A stretch of DNA of 64,000 bases. It comes from Ramazzottius varieornatus. Lineage: Eukaryota; Tardigrada; Eutardigrada; Parachela; Ramazzottiidae. A program made the translations under genes and the position numbers. The notes beneath the pieces are model-generated. The model was not told the origin of the DNA. It saw nothing but the letters and a program-made list of their open reading frames with translations, and searched no databases. The DNA lies in NCBI GenBank assembly GCA_001949185.1, contig BDGG01000002.1:5942448-6006447 (forward strand). The letters are read 5' to 3'. The stretch's first letter is position 1. Every line of letters begins with the position of its first letter. Shown here piece by piece: positions 32,848-60,874 of this stretch.

Positions 32848-33706
32848 GCGTGGCTCATGGAGGCTTCCGAACGCTTAATTGACGACACCCCCGAACGCAG
32901 AATTCCAGTGCTTACCTGGCAAGCGCCGTCGTAACATCTGTCAAGATCTTTCAGATCATACGCTTAAGGAAGCATCGTTCACGCGAGAGCGCGCAAGAAC
33001 GATCCTGGCGTATCACGCTTCACCCATCTCTACCTCGACCTCCATTTTTCACAATCTGATTAATGCTTTTCCTGTTGATGATGGTCCCGCTTAGACGTTA
33101 CAAGATGGTTTGCCGGAATCTACTATCCCGTATGTTCGGTTTGTCCTGTTGTTTCATTCTCCTTTTCTTCCCCTCTCGCACATTTTTTACTTCGTTGATT
33201 CCATTCTTAAAGTTTGCGGTGTTACGTTGTATCTCTTGATCAGGTTGAACTAGTTATATATTTTATGCTTTTTTATCTGTTTTCGTTGTTATCGGTCACG
33301 ATACGGCTCAAATGAACAAGAAGATTCGAAGAAGCGCATTCGTTGGTGGGAGGGACTTCGGTCCCGGTCCCTAACTGGCGCAGTCATAGGTTACAACCTA
33401 CCCGTGTCAACCGGTGAGGGGTTCGCGTAGCTACCTATGCGCATTGCGTTACTCAGTCAAGGTGTTTTGAGAACAAACTTTCGGATTCGTGTCGGCGCAC
33501 TGATGAGCTGCTGTACCTGATGAAGAGTGGGACGCAGGCTCAATCGATTGATTGATTGATTGAGTTGCGCGAATGCTGAGGCGGAGCGAATATCCGCTAC
33601 CTCATCGACCGTACAACCAAATGAAGAAATGACGAAAATCAACTGAACAAACCTTTCCGTCGGACTCTCACGAGCAAGCACTGAAGCAAGCCATTACACC
33701 GGGCTA

Positions 33707-33903
33707 GTGCTGGCAACGATACGGTATACCGATATTGTATCGAAATATATCGAATCTTTGCGATAAAATATGCGGCAGATATCGTATCGAAAATATCGAT
33801 ATGGAGCTCATATCTAATAACGCAATAAAATATTCGGCGATATCGTATCGGGCCATATCGATATATTTTCGATATATCGGTATTTTGCTGAATGGCAAAC
33901 TCG
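33707..33903 (+). mobile_element. AT-rich 'cgatat' palindromic element, copy 2
   Basis: From tgctggcaacgatacggtat to cgatatatcggtattttgc, ending in gaatggcaaac. High-identity inverted copy of 25346-25545. Confidence 0.8.
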
Positions 33904-34152
33904 CCAGTGATATCTCGTTTACAGAAGACCATGGTTGATTTCGAAGACTTGATATTGGCCATGGTGTACCGAGCACACTCCACCCGTTCGGCTCTGGTGC
34001 TAATTCTGTCCAGGTTTCCATATGTTTGAAGTCTTGGTGTAGCTACGTCTTTGCTGTATCCGACGCTCTCGATCTTACTATTACTTTATGTGAAAATCGG
34101 CTTCTTGAGTTTTTGGGCTTGAACCAGTGGAATTCCGAAAAACTAAAATTTC

Positions 34153-34330
34153 AGAAATATCGATATATCGCTGCGATATGATACGATGTATCGAAAATAC
34201 TGTATCGGAAAATTATCGTATCGAAATATCGATGTCGAATGAATATCGAAGACCGCAATAAAATATCCGTCGATATTGTATCGAAAAATATCGTATCGAA
34301 TTTTATTGTAGTTTTGCCAGTGCTGCACCG
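34153..34330. mobile_element. AT-rich 'cgatat' palindromic element, diverged copy 3
   Basis: From aatatcgatatatcgctgcg to attgtagttttgccagtgct. Same vocabulary and same end word (gccagtgct), more diverged than copies 1 and 2. It lies 250 bp from copy 2. Confidence 0.65.
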
Positions 34331-34683
34331 GGCGGCGTTTTTCTAATTTATCGGGGCTCTGAGAATAATTTCTTCCGCGATGCCGATCAGAGTATTTCTG
34401 TAATTTATGATTCGTAAAAGGTTGTATTATGACTTGATTCCCCGACCTTCGATGTAACTGTAGACAGGTGTTTATCACCTATCTACGGAGACTGCTGAGT
34501 AAGCCGTCGTTTTGGCACGTCGTTGCTTTCAAACGGCGAGGCACTGCAGCTCCAAAGTGTTTCCGACCGTGTATATACTGTCTACTGTCCAGGAGAGTCC
34601 TCTACGTCTCGACTGGATCAAGTGCAGCGTTTCCGGAGTTTTTCACGTCTGCTGAATGCTGGACGTGGAAGGAGTCGGGAGCC

Positions 34684-36593
34684 ATGGATGATCGTTCCTA
34701 CGATCTTTGCAAGAGCATGGTGTCGAGGACATACATCGCCCAGGCAGTTGAAGCGAATGTGCCTGTTCACAAGCTCGTCAACCGGCTTCTGGAGCAGGTA
34801 TGTTGCTGTTTTTCGACCTGACTTCGCTTTGAAGTTGCTGTTCGTCTCGATATCCGCTCGATATTCGTGGATGAGCGCATATCCTTGACAAGTGATTCCC
34901 CAGTCCGCATTTGAGCAGCATTTCTCATCATTTTCAGAAGAGAATTCCTGACGATCCTGTGCCGGACCATGTCATCAAAAGCCTGCTGAACGATCTGGCC
35001 GACATGGATACCAGCAACTTCAGTAGTAACTGCGGCGCGGGAGAACGAGAAGGCCGGGTATACAGTCAGCTGGTAGCTGAGTGTCACTACAGGATGTCGC
35101 ACGGGATCGGTCGTTCAGGCGAGCTCACTTCCGTCCAGCCCAAAGCAGCCGGCTCTTCCATCCTGGCCCAACTGACCAACAAGATGGCTCTCCATGCGTT
35201 AAAGATAGCTGGCGCAACTCACGTCGAAGACGGTTTCGTCGTCCCGATGGCCACCGGAATGACGTTGTGCCTTTGCTTCCTGACGTTACGCTCACTTCGT
35301 CCATCGGCAAAGTACATCATCTGGGCCAGGATAGACCAGAAGTCGTGCTTCAAAAGCATGATAACAGCTGGATTTATCCCTGTTGTGATAGAGAATATTC
35401 TAGTGGGGGATGAGGTACGAGCGGACGTTGATGCGATTCGGCGGAAAGTGGACGAGCTTGGTTCGGAAAATATTCTGTGTATTCATTCAACTACCAGTTG
35501 CTTTGCTCCACGAGCATTCGATGAGTAGGTTTTGCTTTGGCTTCCTTTGGCGTATGGGTCTCACGATTGATGCTGAACGGGTTTTTCTATTGCAGTTTGC
35601 CGAAAATTGCAGCGATGTGTAAGGAACAAGATATTCCACTGATTGTGAACAATGCTTACGGGACACAGTCTTCCAAGTGCATGCACTTGATCGAGGAAGC
35701 TGCGCGGATAGGAAGGATGGATGCTTTGGTGCAGAGTCTCGATAAGAACTACATGGTTCCAGTTGGAGGAACGCTGTTCGCTTCGTACGACTCGGGCTTT
35801 GCCGAAGCATTCAGTCGAATGTACCCAGGTACAGTGAACTAAATCTCATGGCTTCGGATGAGCCTACTTTCGATGTGATCTGTCGCATGCTCATTTTCCT
35901 TTGTAGGACGAGCAAGTGCGTCGCCTTCGACAGACCTTTTTATAACCCTGCTTTCCATGGGAGTTTCTGGGTATCAAAAATTGCTACAGGAAAGGAAACA
36001 GGTCTTCGCTTACTTGAAAGAAAAGCTGGAAGTACTAGCAACTTCTTGTAATGAGCGAGTCCTGAACACTCCTGGAAACAACATATCGTTAGGTAAATTG
36101 ATTGCGGATGCTTTGGACATGTACAACTGTCGATCACGATGCTGTGCGTAGTTCGCTGATAGCCTGATGCGTATTTTGCAGGTTTGACATTGACAACGCT
36201 CGATACGGATCGTTGTACACTCCTCGGTTCGATGTTGTTCCTTCGTCATGTCTCTGGAGCTAGGTAAGACTTTGCGCTAACTGCTGACGTTTTTTATGAA
36301 TACACACTAATGTAAATGGATTTGCTGTTTGCGGTTTTAGAGTTGTGGTGCCGTCTACCGTCCAAACTGTAGAAAGGTACACGTTGAAAGGTTTCGGGAC
36401 GCACTGCGAGAAATATCCTGTTCCTTACCTGACCGTCGCTGCCGGAATCGGAATGCGTAAAGAGGAAGTGGATGTCCTTGTCACTCGTCTATTGAAGGTT
36501 CTGAAGGAGGTTCCAACGCGGAGAGAGTCCTCGGCACCTTCCGACCGGGAGTCGCAGTGCGCTGTACGCACTGGGTCGGTTACCCAAGTATGA
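34684..36593 (+). CDS. SEPSECS: O-phosphoseryl-tRNA(Sec) selenium transferase, 484 aa
   Basis: Six exons: 34684-34797, 34938-35524, 35596-35828, 35907-36092, 36182-36263, 36341-36593; phases close. The enzyme is PLP dependent and converts phosphoseryl-tRNA(Sec) to selenocysteinyl-tRNA(Sec) using selenophosphate. Seen: the phosphate-binding region [10 protein letters not shown] and [20 protein letters not shown], then [56 protein letters not shown], and the Schiff-base lysine in [14 protein letters not shown]. All are intact. The C-terminal [19 protein letters not shown] block matches the family. Length is close to human (501 aa). The start MDDRSYD was chosen by family length; the frame is open upstream. 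Its presence implies that the organism makes selenoproteins. Confidence 0.96.
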
Positions 36594-37408
36594 AAGAGAT
36601 GAAAATTGTCTGACATCTTGATGATCTGAAGGTCTACGGTCTGTATCCTGGGGTGCGTTTTTCAGGCTTCTTGAAAGCCAAGCACGGAATAAGATTCAGC
36701 GGCCCCGATCGTAAGGTGGTACAACTAAAAGTGAAGCGGTCAGGGATCATTGCATTTGCCTATGTCGCCGTCTTTATAGATTGATAGAACATCTTAGCCT
36801 GACTGATTTTCTAACTGGTGGTTTCTTATCTTCAGGCTCCCAACTGACGCAAAATGCCGAATGTAATTCATGGAACTAGATATCGCAACAGTAAATCCGC
36901 CCAATACTTCGACTGCAGTCTTCACTGAACCACTTCCGGTGAGTTCCTGTAGAGAACAGTCTGCGTGTGATATTTACTACTTAGTAGATAGCGCTGGTTG
37001 AATGATGTTCTTGAGATTTGACGGTAGTATATGTACATGAAGCGCTAGGACCAGAAGGTGTTCGTTACAAAGTGGGGTAGCAGGACAGGTAAAGCAGAAT
37101 AGTTTGCGGGCGTCAACTGTCGGGGCAGAGTTGTTATTTATGGAGGGCTTATTGCATGTCGAAATCTGAGTGTGGTTATTCCGGTTAGTTGCCTGCGTAA
37201 ATGGTAGCGCTTTCGATTGAATAACTTGTACGCGCCGAATTACCTTTTGAGAAAGGGGAGCTTGATGTATGGCTTGCGTGCTGAATATCATTTGGGCCGA
37301 ATGGTGACCTGCATTTGCATGCAGTGTAGCGCCGGAGTTCCCAGCTAGAGGTAGCAATTAGAAGCACTTTCAACGTGGCAAGATTATCGAGGCTCGCGCC
37401 TTGTTTAC

Positions 37409-37568
37409 TTAATCGTTTGCCTTTCGATTGAGCCATGGTGCAAAATTTGGGAACTTATTAAAGAAGCCGGGTGGCACTGCAACAAAAGCATTGCGTGCTC
37501 CAGAAGCACCGTGCGCCATCAGCTCGTGCAGTTCCGTGATGAGGAAGTTGAAACTCTCCTTGTAGTTT
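37409..37568 (-). other. Possible terminal coding exon, unrecognised
   Basis: After a good acceptor (caatgtactttgcag) a frame reads NYKESFNFLITELHELMAHG, then AVPPGFFNKFPNFAPWLNRK and a stop. The composition is protein-like, with helix then Pro/Phe-rich tail. No upstream exon could be joined. Unknown function. Confidence 0.3.
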
Positions 37569-38237
37569 CTGCAAAGTACATTGAATTGCACGGCGGCTTC
37601 ACCGTAAAGCCTCCATATAAATATTCAGGCCGAACTTTCGCGGTGTTTTTCGGGCAAAGAAAAACTGTGGGGTTTGCTAGATGAGCCGGCAGTTGAATGG
37701 CTGTGCGCTGTGGTTTTCCTTGAAATCATTTTAAAATTGATGAATATTAGTTTTTCGATTTTGGAACTTGACTTTGAAGTTGCGACATTTCGTGAATGCT
37801 AGTGTCACTTTCTACTGATTCTTACCAGTTTACGTTTCCGACGTTTTGTCAGGCAGACAGCGCGGACTGTCACTAAAATAATTGATTGGCGATTGTAAAA
37901 GGTTTGGTGACGGTAACAGCATCAATAATGATGCACTTTGTGATGGTATGCAGTAATCACGGTAAAGTGCAACGAAAAAACGGACCTTTTTATCGGACTG
38001 TTATTTTGCTCGAAGGTACGCTCCAAAACAGAGCGCCGCTCTTCTTGCGACGGTGTAATGTTCGGTCTTCTGTTGGGTACACGCGCAGACACCGGACGGC
38101 ATCGTGCCTAAGAAATGCTATGCCCGGGATTCTTGCAACAGGTCTGCACGTACCGCTTGGAGCACCCAGCGAAATCACTTTTGGAAAAATTGTGAAGATA
38201 CCACGAAATACTGCGACGAAAGAGTTTGCCAGGTTGA

Positions 38238-38290
38238 ACAGTTTTCATTTCACCATCATTTTCATTTCATTTCATTTCACATTTCATCAA
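38238..38290. repeat. TTTCA simple repeat
   Basis: Repeated tttcatttca units between 38238 and 38290. Confidence 0.7.
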
Positions 38291-40185
38291 CACATCTCCT
38301 TGATACAGCGTACGTAATAAAGTGTAACCTGAATGAGTTCTGAAGATGGGATGGCTGGTCTGTCAGTTTAGAGTTTCAGAACTCTTTGTTGGCAGTGGGT
38401 TGCTTGTTTGTTCTAATCATCTGGATTTGCGCCCAGAAATTAGATCGCCTTACTAGCCCTCTTGAAGAGACGATAAAATAGCACGTTCTGCACGCGACAT
38501 CTCCCAACGTGCGGGTGGCACCAGTTGAGGAGATATATTAGTACTTTTATATTAGTAATGATTATGCACTTGAACTATGGTCTTCCTGGGATTCCAAAAC
38601 AGACATTTTGACAATACAAAGTTTTCCCTTTCGTTTACCAAAATGAATCTTGAAAAAGATCGAAACTCAAACTACTAAATTATTTTAGCAAACTATTCTG
38701 ATTGATTGTTCGGGCGCAGGGTCCTTCGTCGCGGATTCTCACAGTGGTGGGGTCAGTGCTGAGATGGGTCCCGGAAGTCTGAAGCCTACTGTATGTATCT
38801 GATGATTCATAATACGGCAGTAAACTATCGATCGACCACGTTACGATTTCCTTGTGTCATGTAGTGATCCCATAAAGCTCCGGTTGATATGATTTTGAAC
38901 ACCCCTGGTCCGCGGCCACCAGTAGCTACGCCCTTCACTACCGTGTAGGCAGGCTTTGTGTATTCCGAGTTAGGAAGACGTTATTCTTGCCCGTTTAGCA
39001 CCAGAGTACTTCGGCTTTCTAACCCTCTCCAGATTTCTCTTATTCGATTTCCGGAAATTTCTACAAAATGTCTGGATGGTCTGGTTTCCAGACAGAGTTG
39101 TTGTCGCAGCAGATGCCTTGAAACAGCGAACCCTTGTTAAGCTTGGGTTTATGATTTGTGGTCCCAGTTTGATTGGTGAAGCGTGGTTTGTCGATAATTT
39201 GTGGTATCTCGTGGCAAATCTGACAGGTTTTGTAAAGTTACTTCCTTAAAACGGCACCTCATCTATCATAAGGGAGCTGCGTTCTGTGCAAATGCACACG
39301 TACCGTTTAGCAGCCATCTCGTGCGAACTCATTTGGGAGTTGGTGTATCGGTACGCTGCTTTGCCGTACAGCCTTGACGAAGACTACTGCGACGCTACTG
39401 CCGAAAAGTTATGTACATTGTTATCTTGTAGGACAGAATATGGAATAGCCATAATATCGACGGTCGATGGTTATACCGACCATAATATCACTGGTAGGAC
39501 ATGTAGTCTGTAGCCTAGTGAGGAGTTGTATGGCGTGGCTTGTCAGCAACGTGGAGTGAAGTAGTCAAGTAGGCAACCAATAAAGCCATGTCGGCTGTGA
39601 AGATCATTGGCTGCCTTTAGTGGATTAAGCGCAGTTGACGTCGGAGGACGGACACGGCTCTTTGAAGATTTTCACCCATGACAGCTTTTAGAGAAGGTTT
39701 TACGCTGGCTGAGACAGATAGAGCGTGTAGCTTTCCACTATTGATGATCCATCTCTCAAAGCTTGCCAGTATCAGGGGAAGATATTAAATATTGCTGCCA
39801 TTTTTAAAGTGAAGGACCGTACAACTCTTCACGTACGCTCCTTGTGTGCTGTACGCGAAACGCGACTGGCAAAGTCGTGTGTTATCTCACCCTTGACGAT
39901 TGTTCGCGTCCATTCTTATCATTTATCACCATTGGACGGGCCGTGATTTATTGCCGAATGAACAGGCTCATGAAAATTTGTTCGCTCCCTTGATTGTTCA
40001 CATCCGTGAAAAATCCTGATCTTAAATTCAAAGGCCTTCGTGAAAAAATCGACCCAATTTTTTCACCGTTTGAAAGTTTGCGTTTACCTTTGATGAACCG
40101 TACGGGATAGACGACAAGGTGAAGTCGTCGACAAGGTGTCAGTTATTGAAATATTCGGCGGTATTTTTTGGAGGACACTAGCATC

Positions 40186-56929
<16,744 letters not shown>

Positions 56930-57309
56930 ATCTTTGTAAACTTACTTGTTACCTCGTACCCAAGAGCGAACCAAAGTGCGCTTGTGCGCGTACTAGCTAT
57001 TCTCACATTGTACTCAGGAAGTTTATCGTTGTCGAGCCGGGAATGTTTAGCTCGTCTTGCGGTGCATTCTTGAGAGAAATCTGCAACAGAACCAGTGTTC
57101 ATACTTTTTATCCTGTCTTCATACTCTATCTTGTCGGCAGACTCAAAGCCTCGACGCTACTTCTTAAATTATTACATTGGAATGAATATCATTGTACTGT
57201 AAAGATACGAATGTTATCTTCCTTACCGATTTGCTTCGGTCGTCTCCATGTTGACTTTTCGAAGCAGTGGAAGTAACAGGGACTAGTCCTCCTGTCGAGT
57301 GCATTCTTC

Positions 57310-59070
57310 TCATTTGATTCGCAGCTTTACTTGCAAAGGATAGTTGAGGTTTTCGCTGTATTCGGGGCTCTTTGTTTTTTGAGCTTCATGCAGGCTGAAT
57401 ACATCCTCGCTGTACCGGTCGGATACGAGAACCTCGAAGTATTCTTTGGCTCTGGTAACGAAGTCTGTCAGAGTATTTCCTCTTTTCGGTGCGAAGATTA
57501 TCGCGATACCCTAAAAGACGGTCGATATGTTAGGAAGAAGCTCTGAAGGTGAACCGTGGTGTAAGCGCAGGTATGCCGGAAGCGACTTACATCGTTTTTG
57601 AGGATATGACGGATGCAGCGACAGAGAGCTTCGTGATACTCCGCCTTGAAGACACAGTCCGCGGCTATCACCACGTCAAAAGTGATGGCCAAGCACCTGT
57701 AATCTTCGGTCACGTCCCACCTCAAACGCCTACGGAAAGGAGTGCAGTAAGTGTCGGACTAGCCGGGAAACGAGGACTGCAAGAAATTTACCGCGATGAT
57801 ACGTTCTCGCAAGAGTACGTCTGACGCTTCCGGTTCTGCGCAATAGCGGCCTCGCAGTCTGTGGAATGTAGCCAGCTTTACGAAACAAACTCGATATTCG
57901 CAGGCATTCAATGTTTTCGAAAGCTTACTTGCGCAGCATTTTTCGTTTCCGTCGGTAAGAAGTAACATCTCAGCTGGCATCGTGCAGGCTATCTGAACAC
58001 CAATGCGATGACCATGGTTGAGTTGGAGAATTCGAATGAAAAACCGCGGATCTGGATGTTAAAAATACTCTTGCGAAAATATTCCCTGCGAAAATACTCA
58101 CCACATTACCGCCTAACGAAGCCATTCCACCTCCCAACTCGCAAATTCTCTTTCCGCTGTAAAATTAATATACTTCAATCATGTTTAGGAATGTCTCATC
58201 ACCCGGCTTGAAGGTTACAGTCAGTACGCCGAGTTACATTGGAATGCCACGGATCATGCATGGACCAGGTTGACCACAAAAGTGTTTTCGCAACGGACCA
58301 CACCTACCGAAACAAACTTGGATTCCCAAGACACCAGAACGCCATAACCTCTTCCGCAGGCCAGATACCTACGGGGAAAAAGCTATATTGAAAATGGTGA
58401 AATCTGTCGCAATCGGCTTCGAGAACTGGTGGAGTACTTTTCCACTGCGTTAGTGCCAGTATAATTTTAAATCTCGAACAGCGGAAACGTTCCAGCGGGA
58501 AGAAATAAGCAGGACCTTACATATGTTTCCCGTGTTGTCGAACCCCGTTAGATCCGTCAAACATACGGCAGCCTCCTTCCTGCAAACAGTAATGATCTGC
58601 AATTGCGGTTCGGGTTGAAACTTATGAATCCATAGTGATTCCGTTATTCCGTTTACCGAAGAAATAGCTCGAAGGAACCGGAAGACGTCCCGACTGTGTC
58701 CGAACCTGCATGTTCCTCCCCTGCACTGTACGCGGTAGCCGCATAGCCTTCAATAGCAAAGTCCTTCCTCGAGGTAACTCGAATCCATTGCTCTCCGTCA
58801 ATCACAACATCTTCTCGAGAAAACAGTCCGAATCCATGGAAGCGACGGGTTGTGGCAGCGTTGTTCACAATCCGCAGCGTATCCGGCTGTTTCTCGGAGG
58901 TGGAGCAACCCGTTTTCAGTTCTTCAAAAGCCTAAAGTGTACAGCAACAACTACCTGAGCGAGGAACACATCGTGCAACCTTCCAGAGATCAAGTATCGC
59001 TTACCTTCGACAAGAGATCCCATCGACGCCGAGGAGCAGACGAGGTGGCATGTTCTCCCATCTCCAACAT
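57310..59070 (-). CDS. CAMKMT: Calmodulin-lysine N-methyltransferase, 328 aa
   Basis: Nine exons in transcript order: 59070-59005, 58931-58657, 58579-58521, 58368-58308, 58156-58102, 57992-57929, 57858-57792, 57729-57591, 57510-57310; all phases close and the length equals the human protein (323). It trimethylates a lysine of calmodulin (K115 in human) using S-adenosylmethionine. Landmarks, in order: [39 protein letters not shown], the SAM motif I ICELGGGMASLGG, LLLTDGNEK, a VSSRRLRWD block, FDVVIAADCVFKAEY (motif of class I lysine methyltransferases) and IIFAPKRGNTLTDF. The C-terminus ends ENLNYPLQVKLRIK. It is intact, with no broken motif. The 3' end faces the Meis 3' end, 381 bp apart. Confidence 0.94.
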
Positions 59071-59278
59071 CGTTTGTTCGGCCTACGGGTATCATAAACA
59101 TCTGTGACTGTGAGGATCAAAAACTGTGCGTTTCCATTCCCCGAAGTGGGGGTTTGGTCGAAGTCGAGTGGGAACTGAGAAATAAGAACTGGGAGGAAGG
59201 AACGGTACACTGTACACAATATCATGAAGATTAGAAAAACCACAACAAATGGTAAGTCATACAGTATGTCATGGTGCT

Positions 59279-59390
59279 TATACACTGCTAATAAAAAATC
59301 CCTTCCGGTGGTCACGTGGTCTTAAAACATAAATCAATGTTAACCAACGTCACGTGACCACCGGAAGGGAAGTATTTTCAGCACTGTATA
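59279..59390. mobile_element. Tc1/mariner-like MITE (112 bp)
   Basis: TA flanks both ends. Terminal inverted repeats of about 39 bp start tacactgctaataaaaaatc and end gtattttcagcactgta. The inner 19 bp (cccttccggtggtcacgtg at 59300-59318) is perfectly repeated in reverse at 59351-59369. The CAGTGCTG-like terminus and TA target site are typical of Tc1/mariner derivatives. It lies just upstream of CAMKMT. Confidence 0.8.
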
Positions 59391-59399
59391 GTCGATTTG

Positions 59400-60874
59400 A
59401 GCAGACAGACTGTAGTCTGTGTACTCGTGCTGCCTATAATGAAGACACAGTTCGATTTTTGACCACAGGCTATCATAGTCTGAAAACTCTGCTCCGCCAT
59501 TGGTTTGAGACATGCGGCTACAACTCCGAATATTCCAGTGTGCTTCTTCCATCAAGGTACTTGGTACAAGAGGCCGATCCCGACAGGACGTGGGCTCCAC
59601 AGCTGTTTCGCGAAGATGGCCCAGAAACCTCCAACGCTCCGGGACAATGGCGAATTTTCCTTCATCCTCAGCGCTGCATCACCCTCAGTCGTCCGGCAGT
59701 CTCTTCAGCATCTGTAACCTCCAGAAGTTATTTTCTTCGATTGTTGTGGTCCAAGGATGTCGAAATAACCATGTCTTCGAAGAAAATACAGAACGCGGCG
59801 ATGTGTGAAGAGTTGAGTTTCTCACAGAGGCGGGGACATATCGACCCTCCACAACGTGTGAAATCCATTTACAGGCTCTTGTTCACTTCCTGGTCCCGAA
59901 GAGGCGGACAGCGTCAAGTAACTTGACGCTGTTCGCCAAGTACCGGTTTGCAAGTTCAGTCCTTGCACACCCTGAAGAAGAGAAAAATAAGTCTTTGTTT
60001 GTCCTCATAGGGGAACAACATTCGCAGATCTATTGCACCCGCGAAATTTCACTCGGAAGGATGCGTACCCTCGATCAAGAAAGCAAGAACCTCGGCGGGA
60101 AAGTACCTTCGTCCAGTCCTTTAGAATGCCCGCTGCGTCTTTCTCGAGCACGTCTCGAAGACCCGCTGGCGCAGATGTGAAGCACGCGACATCGTCCAGC
60201 GGCACATACAGTTTCTGGAAGAATACCTCCCGAAGCATAGGCATTTCCACACAGTGACGCTGATTGGGGTGACACTTGCAGATTCTGACATGATGAAGCG
60301 TCTATTCAGGTTTGACGGAGGGGCTCGTTGGCCCAGGGAACTAAGAGTCATTTTGCACCAGAGTACCATCAGTTGGCACTTTCTGTTTCCCGACAAGATC
60401 GAACAAACCTATAGCGTTTGGCCGCGTAACTGGCAAGTCGATCTTCCAGTTAGCAATCCTGTCTTTCAAACTGGGCCGTATACTAGTCTGATGGAATGCT
60501 GCATCCGGCTGCATCGTGAGCTGAATAAACGTCGAGTATTCCGGTAGTATCCGATAGATCAGTCAGAATGGCTCCGTTCGAAGTTAGACCACATCGCTTC
60601 GGAAGAACAAGCCGAAGTGAAGGCCACGGCGCAACAGTGGGCCTACAGATACGATGTTTCTGACTGCTAGCCAGTCCGCCAGTACCTGAGAACGGATGTG
60701 GTCAGACAAGTTGTAACGGACTGGATACCCGCTGGACTTCCATTCGAGGGTACTCCGCTCAACTACCGAGATTTTTTTCGTAGTGCGTTTCGTCGTCCAT
60801 CAGACTTCAGCTCTTAGCAGTGCGTTGTTGGTTCCTCGGACGACCTCATGACAGGACGACTGGACAGTCGACCC
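59400..60874 (+). pseudogene. Decayed coding sequence, one frame with seven stops
   Basis: One plus-strand frame (open from 59354) stays open except for stops at 59924 (TGA), 60008, 60122, 60545, 60668 and 60815 (all TAG), then 60875 (TAA). Between stops the peptide is protein-like, for example RWRRCEARDIVQRHIQFLEE, YLPKHRHFHTVTLIGVTLAD, PRELRVILHQSTISWHFLFP, EWLRSKLDHIASEEQAEVK and VVTDWIPAGLPFEGTPLNYR. No family was recognised. The frame continues open to 61519 (a further 200 codons of less convincing composition). Best read as an old pseudogene. Some stops coincide with possible acceptor TAGs, but the introns implied would be about 12-42 bp, too short to be credible. Confidence 0.5.

Larger units (their letters stand above)
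32848..34683. other. Intergenic interval with AT-rich elements
   Basis: Contains the 3' flank of the unrecognised gene, a short GATT repeat (33543-33563) and two 'cgatat' elements. The last few hundred bases are the likely SEPSECS promoter. An open frame upstream of the SEPSECS ATG runs back to 34468 but has no homology-like content. Confidence 0.5.
36594..40185. other. Intergenic interval, 3.6 kb
   Basis: The only coding hint is a possible minus-strand terminal exon (37409-37568). A TTTCA-rich simple repeat lies at 38238-38290. The distal end is the Meis promoter and 5' leader region. No mobile element was recognised. Confidence 0.5.

Noticed and set aside
33735-33938. 67-codon frame shared with 25136-25444 (-), a possible conserved peptide
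   Set aside because: The similarity comes from the AT-rich 'cgatat' repeat, not from a gene.
60005-60250. 81-codon minus-strand frame that looks protein-like
   Set aside because: Antisense shadow of the decayed plus-strand coding frame, which is longer and more consistent.
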